Below are positions 1-5,441 of a DNA stretch of 5,441 nt, piece by piece. The translations under genes were made by a program, and so were the position numbers. Below the pieces are notes generated by a model. That model had not been told where the DNA came from and did not search any database. It saw only the letters and a program-made list of their open reading frames with translations. Source of the DNA: an uncultured Prevotella sp. (GTDB lineage Bacteria; Bacteroidota; Bacteroidia; Bacteroidales; Bacteroidaceae); NCBI GenBank assembly GCA_934217675.1, contig CAKQCV010000117.1, positions 1 through 5,441 on the forward strand. Reading direction: 5' to 3'. Each line of letters opens with the position of its first letter. Position 1 is the first letter of the stretch.

Positions 1-1214
1 TAGCCGGAGTTGGCGGTGTAGCAGTTGACGTAGGTCTTGACGCGGCCTTCGCCGATCATCATATCCCAGTCACCGCTTTTTAGCATAGGCCAATATACGA
101 GACGTTGGTTCTGTGCTGTCATTGTGCCACCGCCCCATTTCCGAAAGTCTGGTGTAAACGGACATTTGGGGTCAACGTATATAGGGTCAAATGTAAATAA
201 ACTGCCGTTGAACTTTGTTGGATATTCTCCATAGGCATTGCAGCCAAGCATGTATCGGAAAAGTTCATAGTTGCGAACCAATTTTTCTCCTTCGCCCTCT
301 GCTGTTATGTAGCTGCGTTGCCAAAAGTTGTGCCACCATTTTGCGCTTTGTGTTTTTGACTTCTTTGCTGATAGTAAACTGTTTGCCGGTTTGCCAGAAT
401 AAAGTTCAATGCTTATTGTAGCTTGTTTTATTCCTGTAGCAGAATAGTTCCATGCCTTGAAGTCGGTTGAAGCGTAAGTTCCGGCAGAAGTGCCAACGAA
501 GTTAAACCCTGGCATCAAAATATTTCCGCCAGATTTCAGTCCGCCAATTGGATTATAAAGTTCATCTTTGACTTCATCAAGTTTTTCTTTCGTTACGGTA
601 TAGTCGAATACTGTATAGTTACGGTTCTTGTGCCAAAATTCAATGCTGTTTTCGGCTGCTTTGATAGAATCAGCAAAAGTAGTACAATCTTTCGGAATGT
701 TCCATTTGTACGACCCTTGCTGACATTCAGCTTTGGTCACAGGTCTGTCCTTATATCTCCAGGATTCATAACTTAGTGTGGCATTGTTCTTATTTGTAGA
801 ATTAATCTCTACAAACACCTTTGGTTGATAGACGTCAGCCCAAATCCGAACCTTTACATCTTTACCTTTTATATATAAAGCACCATCGCTAAGGCAAAGT
901 CGCTGTTCAAAACTTTTGTCATTGAATGGATTTCCTCCTATTTTCAAGCGAAATCGCCCAGCTTTCAGAAGAGTATTGTTTTCGTCAAACATACCACTCT
1001 TTGAAAGATAAAAGAGAATGTCGCCATTCTCTACCCACACGTTCATACCCACATCATGCCCGCCACACGGCATAGAGCCTGCAGAGTTCTTGCTTTGTGT
1101 TGTCCACACAAAATCTTCGGGTTTATAATCATTCGCATAAACTTCGCAGTATGAAGCAATACCGCAAAGGGCAATGAATGTTTTGGTAAATAATTTTTTT
1201 GTAATGATGCTCAT
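1..1214 (-). CDS. Secreted DUF5703 family protein, probable glycoside-hydrolase-like enzyme (N-terminal half, 3' truncated)
   Basis: Translating the minus strand from the ATG at 1214-1212 gives 404 stop-free codons to the window edge, so the C-terminus is missing. The product is probably exported. Residues 1-27 look like a Sec signal peptide: lysines at 6, 7 and 11, a hydrophobic core at about 12-22, and a V-Y-A site before N28. Cys23 is not in a good lipobox because Tyr precedes it, so a lipoprotein is unlikely. Residues 44-97 (SAGSMPCGGHDVGMNVWVEN, then FDENNTLLKAGRFRLKI) match my memory of the DUF5703 N-terminal beta domain. Residues 293-380, rich in Trp and Tyr (WWHNFWQRSY, NGSLFTFDP, RKWGGGTMTAQNQRLVYWPM), resemble the start of an (alpha/alpha)6 catalytic barrel of the GH95/GH65 kind. 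Family members are roughly 800 residues, so about half is visible. The catalytic acids cannot be assigned and the substrate is unknown. The start lies one base after the stop of the upstream symporter gene, with only a purine-rich AAGAAAAG as a possible ribosome site, suggesting translational coupling. I am confident of the gene and family, less so of the enzymatic activity. Confidence 0.88.
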   Translation of the reverse strand, partial: MSIITKKLFTKTFIALCGIASYCEVYANDYKPEDFVWTTQSKNSAGSMPCGGHDVGMNVWVENGDILFYLSKSGMFDENNTLLKAGRFRLKIGGNPFNDKSFEQRLCLSDGALYIKGKDVKVRIWADVYQPKVFVEINSTNKNNATLSYESWRYKDRPVTKAECQQGSYKWNIPKDCTTFADSIKAAENSIEFWHKNRNYTVFDYTVTKEKLDEVKDELYNPIGGLKSGGNILMPGFNFVGTSAGTYASTDFKAWNYSATGIKQATISIELYSGKPANSLLSAKKSKTQSAKWWHNFWQRSYITAEGEGEKLVRNYELFRYMLGCNAYGEYPTKFNGSLFTFDPIYVDPKCPFTPDFRKWGGGTMTAQNQRLVYWPMLKSGDWDMMIGEGRVKTYVNCYTANSG

Positions 1215-1215
1215 T

Positions 1216-2199
1216 CTATGTCTTTTCTTGTTGTTTGTCTTCTTTATAAAGACGTTTACTTTTATTTTTTGTAATATTGTTCTTCCCGTACACTCGTGCC
1301 ATTATTGCTCCACTTATGTTGTGCCATACGCTGAACACTGCACCGGGGATTGTGGCAAGGGGATACATGGCGAAGTGAAGTGTGGCGAGTGAACTGGCAA
1401 GACCTGAATTCTGCATACCCACTTCTATAGATATTGCCACACATTTTCTGTGTTCCAAGTGTAGCATCCTGCCTATGCCGTATCCAAGTGCAAGACCGCA
1501 TATATTGTGTAGCATCACGATAAGGATAACGAGTAATCCGCAAGTGAGCAACTTCTCTGCATTATGCGAAACAATTATACCTACAAGTAATACAATGGTA
1601 ACAGATGAGAAAGCAGGCAAGTAGCCTACTGCCTGTTTCGTTAATTTCGGCATATAGTGCTGAATGAGGAATCCTGCCATGATAGGGAGAATAACTACTT
1701 GCAGAATAGAGAAAAACATGCTTAGGGCATCCACATGCACGAAAGTGCCTGCCAAAAGCCAAGTTATGGCTGGTGTTAGGAATGGAGCAAGAACTGTAGA
1801 CATTGCAGTCATGCCTACAGACAGTGCGAGGTCGCCATTTGCGAGATACGTTATAACATTTGACGCCGTTCCGCCGGGACAACAACCAACAAGGATTATG
1901 CCAAGGGCTAAATCTTTTGGCATATTGAAAACTTGCGTTAGTATCCAAGCCGTGAGTGGCATGATGGTAAACTGTGCAAGACATCCTATTATTACATCTT
2001 TCGGTCTACTGAACACGATTTTAAAGTCAGTAGGGTTTAGGGTCAGTCCCATGCCAAACATCACAATCCCCAACAGAGGGTTAATCCATATTGTGTTGAT
2101 ATTTCCAAGTGGAGTGGGGAAAACTATCGACAACACACCGATAGCCAATACTATCCATCCCATGTTCTTTGCAATGAAATTGCAGATTTGTTTTATCAT
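1216..2199 (-). CDS. Bile acid:sodium symporter (BASS) family transporter
   Basis: This is a complete 327-residue inner-membrane protein, close to the usual 300-330 of bacterial BASS transporters, with about nine or ten hydrophobic segments and a basic cytoplasmic tail (about 304-327). Family members couple sodium entry to uptake of organic anions such as bile acids, pantoate or 2-oxo acids. Two signatures stand out: the crossover segment at 104-131 (VGCCPGGTASN, then LSVGMT) and EVGMQNSG at 259-266. Compared with the Neisseria ASBT structure, as I remember its numbering, the sodium ligands are all present one position earlier: Gln76, Ser113, Asn114, Ser127, Thr131, Glu259, Met262 and Gln263. 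Asn264 and His293 match residues that face the substrate cavity. It therefore looks like a functional sodium-coupled carrier. The substrate cannot be told: bacterial homologues include the ketopantoate/pantoate transporter PanS and YocS-like proteins, and true bile acid transport should not be assumed. The ATG at 2199 follows a 35-nt predicted leader without a Shine-Dalgarno, as is normal in Bacteroidetes. It is the first gene of an operon with the secreted DUF5703 protein, separated by one base. Confidence 0.95.
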   Translation of the reverse strand: MIKQICNFIAKNMGWIVLAIGVLSIVFPTPLGNINTIWINPLLGIVMFGMGLTLNPTDFKIVFSRPKDVIIGCLAQFTIMPLTAWILTQVFNMPKDLALGIILVGCCPGGTASNVITYLANGDLALSVGMTAMSTVLAPFLTPAITWLLAGTFVHVDALSMFFSILQVVILPIMAGFLIQHYMPKLTKQAVGYLPAFSSVTIVLLVGIIVSHNAEKLLTCGLLVILIVMLHNICGLALGYGIGRMLHLEHRKCVAISIEVGMQNSGLASSLATLHFAMYPLATIPGAVFSVWHNISGAIMARVYGKNNITKNKSKRLYKEDKQQEKT

Positions 2200-2239
2200 T
2201 TGTCGTTTATGATTTGTGGTTTGACTTTAAAGTATCTTG

Positions 2240-2270
2240 CAAACTTACTCTTTTTTGTTTTATTTTGCAA
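2240..2270 (-). promoter_or_regulatory. Bacteroidetes-type promoter of the symporter/DUF5703 operon
   Basis: On the minus strand TAAGTTTG at 2247-2240 matches the -7 consensus TAnnTTTG of the Bacteroidetes primary sigma factor. TTG at 2270-2268 sits 20 bp upstream as a partial -33 element (CTTG rather than TTTG). Transcription would begin near 2233-2235, giving a leader of about 35 nt before the ATG at 2199. A perfect 10-bp palindrome, ACTTTAAAGT at 2224-2233, lies at the predicted start of the transcript and could be an operator or chance. Confidence 0.65.
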
Positions 2271-2314
2271 GTTATGTAGATAATAAAGATATGAAGACTG
2301 TTACAAAAATGAAT

Positions 2315-2402
2315 CGGCGGTTTATGATGCGTAATCCGGTGCTTTAGCAATACTAATACGGCACTTTAGCCATTGAAACCCGGCAGCTTAAATTTGGATT
2401 TG
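2315..2402. repeat. Four-unit imperfect direct repeat with exact 22-bp period
   Basis: Units begin at 2315, 2337, 2359 and 2381 on the plus strand. Each starts with CGG. Position 4 is C or T, position 5 a purine, position 6 G or C, position 7 T or C, and positions 8-10 are always TTA. Opening decamers are CGGCGGTTTA, CGGTGCTTTA, CGGCACTTTA and CGGCAGCTTA. The second half of each unit is AT-rich and variable, with TAAT at positions 18-21 in the first two. A degenerate fifth unit in the same phase (2403-2424) keeps CTTTA-C at the matching positions, and a weaker sixth may precede the array at 2293. No open reading frame or hairpin accounts for it. It lies between the 3' end of the tRNA gene (73 bp away) and the -33 box of the symporter promoter (44 bp away). 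Twenty-two bp is about two helical turns, so the units would face the same side of the DNA. It could be a protein-binding array, a dispersed extragenic repeat or a decayed element; function unknown. Confidence 0.6.
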
Positions 2403-2478
2403 AAATTCTTTACCATAAAAAACAGCAAATCAAACGATTATAAAAGTATGAAGAATTTGCTTGTAGGATAAAAAATTG

Positions 2479-2552
2479 TGACCTCACTGGGATTCAAACC
2501 CAGGACCTTCAGAACCGGAATCTGACGCTCTATTCAGCTAAGCTATGAGGCC
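2479..2552 (-). tRNA. tRNA-Arg (anticodon CCG)
   Basis: The minus strand folds into a canonical 74-nt cloverleaf. The acceptor stem is GGCCTCA with TGAGGTC, including one G-U pair, with discriminator A at 2479. The D stem is GCTT/GAGC around a 9-nt loop. The anticodon stem is TCAGA/TCTGA around loop TTCCGGT, placing anticodon CCG at 2518-2516, which reads the arginine codon CGG. The T stem is CTGGG/CCCAG with loop TTTGAAT. The 3' CCA is not encoded (the next bases are CAA) and would be added enzymatically. A six-T run at 2475-2470 follows and may help end transcription. I found no second copy of the tRNA 3' end in the window that would mark an integrated element. Confidence 0.97.
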
Positions 2553-2573
2553 ATACTTTCTTTTTTATATGTG

Positions 2574-2604
2574 CAAAGATAATATATTTTACAGATTAAA
2601 CAAA
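2574..2604 (-). promoter_or_regulatory. Promoter of tRNA-Arg
   Basis: TATCTTTG at 2581-2574 on the minus strand is a full match to the Bacteroidetes -7 element TAnnTTTG. TTTG at 2604-2601 is a full -33 element at 19-bp spacing. The predicted start near 2567 leaves about 15 nt before the mature tRNA 5' end at 2552. This is the best-formed promoter in the window, as expected for a stable RNA gene. Confidence 0.8.
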
Positions 2605-2670
2605 ATATTGTTCTATATTTTAGTTGTAAAAAATATATTGTACAACATACTAATGCTTTATAATATGAAT

Positions 2671-2711
2671 AAAAAAATCCGCAATACAAGTAAAAAGGTA
2701 TTGCGGATTTT
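2671..2711 (-). terminator. Intrinsic terminator of the DUF349 gene
   Basis: A perfect 14-bp inverted repeat pairs 2674-2687 with 2698-2711 around a 10-nt loop. Its core is TCCGCAATAC/GTATTGCGGA. On the minus strand the hairpin ends in seven Ts (through 2671), the layout of a rho-independent terminator. It begins 46 bp after the DUF349 stop codon at 2757. The plus-strand side has four Ts, then A and TT, so it could act weakly in both directions, but no plus-strand gene needs it. Confidence 0.9.
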
Positions 2712-2756
2712 ATTTGGCTTTTGAGTATTATCGCTTGATGCAATAATATCTATAAG

Positions 2757-4616
2757 TTACTTTTCTTCAGCATCTATGGCTTTTATTTTCTGCTTTACAA
2801 GCTCAAGATCATCTTTGAGTTTCTGTACTTTACGGTTCATTTCGTCAATAAGGCTATTTCCCTTTTTGCTTGAAGCATTAAGGAAGCCAAGATTGTTCTC
2901 GTATGTTTGAATCTCTTGTTTCATCTGATCCGCGCGACGTTGCAGTCTTCCGCGCTCATTGTCAAGAGCATTTTCGCTGCGTTTAGCCACATTCTTTAAG
3001 TTGGTCTTGAAGTTGTTCAGACGACGGCGAGCTGTAGAAATGTTGAGCTCTTTGAAGATCTTGTCAAGCGCTTCATGATACTCGTTGTACAGTTTGTCCT
3101 TTTCTTTATAAGGAACGTGTCCAACAGCATTATATTCCTCGGTAAGTTTCTTGACTGTGGCTTGAGTGTCATCGCTTGTATTTTCAATCAAAGCTTTTAG
3201 TTGGGCAATGATGCTCTGTTTCTTTTCCAAATTTTCGCGCTCCTCATTGCGAGTTCCTGCATTGGCAGCATTGCGGGCTTCAAAGAAGTGGTTGCATGCA
3301 GCAAGAAAATCGTTCCACAGTTGGTCGCCATATTTTTTAGGAACCATACCGATAGTCTTCCATTCCTTCTGTAGAGCTATAAGTTTATCACTTGTTGCCT
3401 TCCAGTCTGTACTGTCCATAAGTGCTTGAGCTTTCTCCACGAGAGCTTTCTTTTTCTCTGCATTTTCTGCAAACTCTTTCTTTAGGGTAGTAAAGAATTC
3501 AGACTTTCTTCCGAAGAAATCATCACATGCTGCGCGGAAACGTTCAAAGATTTTCACGTTCATCTTTTGTGGAGCAAAGCCAATAGTTTTCCATTCTGTT
3601 TGGATTTCTATAATCTGCTTTGTATGCTCCTCCCAGTCGGCAGCTTTTTTGTTTTCTTCTTTTGCTATAGCTTCAACTTTTTCGCATAGTTCAGTCTTCT
3701 TGGCGAGGTTCTCTTCTTCTTTGTTTCTTAAATCCTCAAAATACTGTTGATGCTTTTTGTTGATTACTGTAGATGCAGCTTTGAATCGAGCCCAAATGCT
3801 TTCGCGAAGCTCTTTGGCCACAGGTCCACTTTCACGATATTCATTGTGTAATTCCTGCAATTGGTGGAATGCGCTGATAATATCATCCTCGTCTGCAAGT
3901 TTCTCGGCAGCTTCACATAACTTGGTTTTTATTTCCAAATTCTTTTTGAAGTCATATTCCCGCGCTTCGCTGTTCAATTTAAGCAAGTCGTAGAATTGCT
4001 CCACATATAGCTGATAATTGCGCCAAAGTTCATTTGCATTTTCTGCAGGAATAAGTTTTATTTCTTTCCACTCTTGCTGCAGTTGCTTGAATTCCTGATA
4101 AGACTTGTTTGCCTCCTCAGGAGATGTAGTCATAGCTTTTATTTTCTCTATGATTTCAAGTTTCTTCTTCAAGTTTTCTTGTTTTAGCTTCTCCTGCTCT
4201 TCAAATTGCTTTGCCCTTCTTTCTTTGATTATGGTCATTTCTGCCTTGAAAGCTTCTTCGTCTGCGTCTGGCTTCACCTGATATGTAGCAGGATCGCCAC
4301 CGTTGTCGAGATATGCTTTCATTTCAGCTTCTCTCTCGGCAAAGTGCAGTTTATAGAAAACCGTCTTCAGATACTCCACCTCGTCCTTTTGTGGCACATC
4401 ATCGGCATGAGCAATTTCTTTGATTCTTTCTACAACCTCCGCCTTGCTTTTGTATATTTTCTTTGGCTCTGCCTTTTCTTCAGCTTCATTAGTTGCTGTT
4501 GTGGCAGTGGCTTCTGTTGTTTCAACCTTCTCCTCGGTGGCAGCATTTGCTGTTGCCTCTGTTGGAGTTACTTCTACATTCTTCTCATTTTCGAGAGATT
4601 TTTCTTGAGAGTCCAT
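2757..4616 (-). CDS. DUF349 repeat protein (five repeats), cytoplasmic, function unknown
   Basis: This complete 619-residue protein is very rich in Lys and Glu and has no signal peptide or membrane segment. Residues 11-52 are a low-complexity Ala/Thr/Glu linker, probably disordered. Five DUF349 repeats follow, each with a (E)-W/Y-(K/R)-x-(I/V/S)-G-x-x-P-like turn and then an aromatic-rich helix: QEWKEIKLIP at 181, NEYRESGPV at 258, EWKTIGFAP at 341, EWKTIGMVP at 418 and EEYNAVGHVP at 493. Spacing is 77, 83, 77 and 75 residues, so the body is a regular array of helical bundles. Repeats 1 and 2 are the most divergent; repeat 1 lacks the Gly. Residues 552-617 look like a coiled coil. DUF349 proteins of this length are widespread in Bacteroidetes, but I know of no established molecular function; a scaffold or nucleic-acid-associated role would be a guess. 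The ATG at 4616 is the first good start, preceded by AT-rich sequence without Shine-Dalgarno. It has its own promoter and terminator, so it appears monocistronic. Family assignment is firm; function is open. Confidence 0.96.
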   Translation of the reverse strand: MDSQEKSLENEKNVEVTPTEATANAATEEKVETTEATATTATNEAEEKAEPKKIYKSKAEVVERIKEIAHADDVPQKDEVEYLKTVFYKLHFAEREAEMKAYLDNGGDPATYQVKPDADEEAFKAEMTIIKERRAKQFEEQEKLKQENLKKKLEIIEKIKAMTTSPEEANKSYQEFKQLQQEWKEIKLIPAENANELWRNYQLYVEQFYDLLKLNSEAREYDFKKNLEIKTKLCEAAEKLADEDDIISAFHQLQELHNEYRESGPVAKELRESIWARFKAASTVINKKHQQYFEDLRNKEEENLAKKTELCEKVEAIAKEENKKAADWEEHTKQIIEIQTEWKTIGFAPQKMNVKIFERFRAACDDFFGRKSEFFTTLKKEFAENAEKKKALVEKAQALMDSTDWKATSDKLIALQKEWKTIGMVPKKYGDQLWNDFLAACNHFFEARNAANAGTRNEERENLEKKQSIIAQLKALIENTSDDTQATVKKLTEEYNAVGHVPYKEKDKLYNEYHEALDKIFKELNISTARRRLNNFKTNLKNVAKRSENALDNERGRLQRRADQMKQEIQTYENNLGFLNASSKKGNSLIDEMNRKVQKLKDDLELVKQKIKAIDAEEK

Positions 4617-4667
4617 TAATTCACGTTTTTAATTTGTGATAGGTATTCCAAATAAATTCAATCATGT

Positions 4668-4684
4668 CAGTACATTCCGTACTG
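4668..4684. repeat. Short inverted repeat in the predicted DUF349 leader
   Basis: CAGTAC and GTACTG flank a 5-nt loop (ATTCC on the plus strand). The site lies just downstream of the predicted transcription start near 4691, so it would form a 6-bp hairpin close to the 5' end of the mRNA, or a dyad operator on the DNA. It is too short to exclude chance. Confidence 0.35.
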
Positions 4685-4697
4685 CCCAAATGAATTG

Positions 4698-4724
4698 CAA
4701 ACTTACGTAAAAAGATTGTAAAAA
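4698..4724 (-). promoter_or_regulatory. Probable promoter of the DUF349 gene
   Basis: TAAGTTTG at 4705-4698 on the minus strand matches the Bacteroidetes -7 element, with the same octamer as the symporter promoter. At the -33 position there is only a T-rich stretch (TTTTT at 4724-4720) and no TTG, so the upstream element is poor. The predicted start near 4691 gives a leader of about 75 nt to the ATG at 4616. A promoter is expected here because the 142-bp gap separates this gene from corA. Confidence 0.55.
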
Positions 4725-4744
4725 CCTAATTTATGTAATAAATT
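4720..4744 (-). terminator. Possible weak terminator after corA
   Basis: AATTTAT at 4728-4734 and ATAAATT at 4738-4744 form a 7-bp hairpin made only of A-T pairs. On the minus strand it is followed after AGG by five Ts (4724-4720). It starts 14 bp after the corA stop codon. The stem has no G-C pairs and would be unstable, and its T run overlaps the DUF349 promoter region, so some read-through from corA is likely if this is the only stop signal. Confidence 0.25.
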
Positions 4745-4758
4745 TTAATGTTTTTCCT

Positions 4759-5441
4759 CTAAACAAGCCTTTTATGGCGGAAAATCCACCATGAAACGCC
4801 TGATATTACTACAGATGCAATGATGGCGATAAGAAATCCGTATGGATTATTTTCCATGCCGTTTATCAAGTTCATTCCGAGCAAACTGGCGATGAGGGTA
4901 GGGAACATCAGGATAATGCTGACCGATGTGAGCGTACGCATCACGGTATTCATATTGTTGTTGATGATGCTCGAATAGGTGTCCATCGTCGATTCCAAAA
5001 TGTCGGAGTATATGCTTGTCGTTTCGCGTGCCTGACTCATCTCGATGTTTACGTCTTCGATGAGGTCGGCGTCAAGTTCATCCACCTGCAGCTTGAACTT
5101 CAGTTTTGCGAGCAAGTTCTCATTGCCGCGGATTGAAGTCTGGAAATAGGTGAGCGAGTCCTGCAGGCGCGACAGTCCGATGAGCGATTCGTTGTTCACC
5201 TCGCGGTCCAGGTTTCTTTTAGCTTTCTCTATCAGACTGTTAATCTGTTTTAGTCTCTTCAGATACCATACGGCTGAAGAGAGGAACAGACGGAAAATCA
5301 TGTCAACATAGTCTGTGAATCCTTCACCACGCTTTTGCTGATAACTTACGAAGTCAATCATCACGTTTGTCTCATAAAAACAAACCGTGATAGTCACGTC
5401 TCTTTTATGTATAATTCCGAGCGGCACGGTGGTGTATGGCG
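4759..5441 (-). CDS. corA: CorA-type magnesium/cobalt channel protein (5' truncated)
   Basis: The reading frame is open to the window edge. The apparent start at 5427 is an internal GTG in P-Y-T-T-V-P-L-G-I-I, which fits the end of the N-terminal cytoplasmic domain of Bacteroidetes CorA, so roughly 80-90 N-terminal residues lie outside. Numbering from the Val at 5427, residues 40-160 are the long helical stalk with conserved SSAVWYLKRLKQIN (50-63) and YFQTSIRGNE (94-103), the latter typical of this CorA branch. TM1 spans about 166-184 and ends in the signature Gly-Met-Asn at 184-186, the pore-mouth selectivity motif. A short periplasmic loop (INGMENNP) leads to TM2 at about 196-216 and a basic C-terminus (FRHKRLV). 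CorA forms a pentameric inner-membrane channel for Mg2+ and Co2+ uptake. The loop lacks the MPEL that follows GMN in the enterobacterial protein, and the residue before GMN is Leu rather than Tyr or Phe. The promoter and upstream neighbour are outside the window. Family assignment is secure; actual ion preference is inferred. Confidence 0.94.
   Translation of the reverse strand, partial: PYTTVPLGIIHKRDVTITVCFYETNVMIDFVSYQQKRGEGFTDYVDMIFRLFLSSAVWYLKRLKQINSLIEKAKRNLDREVNNESLIGLSRLQDSLTYFQTSIRGNENLLAKLKFKLQVDELDADLIEDVNIEMSQARETTSIYSDILESTMDTYSSIINNNMNTVMRTLTSVSIILMFPTLIASLLGMNLINGMENNPYGFLIAIIASVVISGVSWWIFRHKRLV

Noticed and set aside
1664..2212. 182-codon plus-strand open frame opposite the symporter gene
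   Set aside because: It is antisense to a gene with clear family motifs, its product has no recognisable fold or motif, and no plus-strand promoter was seen. It is a shadow of the minus-strand codon pattern.
2315..2402. CRISPR array
   Set aside because: The 22-bp units are contiguous and imperfect with no unique spacers, and no cas gene is present.
2424..2461. Inverted repeat AGCAAAT/ATTTGCT between the repeat array and the tRNA
   Set aside because: Only 7 bp with a 24-nt loop in AT-rich sequence and no T run placed for termination; likely chance.
2479..2552. tRNA 3' end as an attachment site for an integrated element
   Set aside because: No duplicate of the tRNA 3' sequence, integrase or phage/conjugation gene is visible in the window. 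An att copy outside the window cannot be excluded.
2623..2646. GTTGTA/TACAAC inverted repeat upstream of the tRNA promoter
   Set aside because: A 6-bp AT-rich arm with a 12-nt loop, placed upstream of a complete promoter; no support beyond chance.
2543..2743. 66-codon minus-strand frame between the terminator and the tRNA
   Set aside because: It runs through the terminator hairpin, the tRNA promoter and into the tRNA 5' end. Its product is low-complexity, rich in Tyr, Ile, Phe and Cys, with no motif.
4206..4619. 137-codon plus-strand frame with hydrophobic, Cys-rich product opposite the DUF349 N-terminus
   Set aside because: The Phe/Cys/Leu-rich composition is what results from reading Lys/Glu/Ala-rich codons on the opposite strand. 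The gene on the minus strand is secure.
4759..5427. CorA as a complete 222-residue protein starting at 5427
   Set aside because: The codon at 5427-5425 is GTG, the frame stays open to the window edge (P-Y-T-T precedes it), and CorA proteins have an extra N-terminal portion. It is a truncated gene, not a short one.

Overview
The window looks like chromosome from a Bacteroidales bacterium, most likely Prevotella or a close relative. The base composition is AT-rich, and the genes lack clear Shine-Dalgarno sequences. Three intergenic regions carry Bacteroidetes-type promoters (TAnnTTTG, usually with an upstream TTG/TTTG about 20 bp away). The protein families also fit: a DUF5703 secreted protein, a five-repeat DUF349 protein and a CorA of the Bacteroidetes type. 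The genus is an inference, since no marker gene is present.

Every gene I can support lies on the minus strand, so transcription runs from high to low coordinates. In that order: (1) 5441-4759, the C-terminal three quarters of a CorA-type divalent cation channel, cut by the window edge at its N-terminus. (2) 4758-4617, an intergenic stretch with a probable promoter, a weak AT-only hairpin and a small inverted repeat in the predicted leader. (3) 4616-2757, a 619-residue, highly charged, helical DUF349 repeat protein, followed by a strong intrinsic terminator at 2711-2671. (4) 2604-2479, a tRNA-Arg(CCG) with its own well-formed promoter. (5) 2478-2200, a 279-bp spacer holding an imperfect direct-repeat array with an exact 22-bp period and then a promoter. 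(6) 2199-1, a tightly coupled pair: a BASS-family sodium symporter with its sodium-site residues intact, then one base later the start of a secreted DUF5703 protein that runs off the window.

The only clear functional unit is that last pair, a secreted putative carbohydrate-active protein co-transcribed with an inner-membrane sodium-coupled organic anion transporter. It suggests extracellular processing of a substrate followed by uptake of an acidic product, but the substrate cannot be read from the sequence. CorA, the DUF349 protein and the tRNA look like ordinary chromosomal genes with separate promoters. I see no mobile element, CRISPR array, toxin-antitoxin pair or defence system. The least explained element is the 22-bp-period array at 2315-2402.
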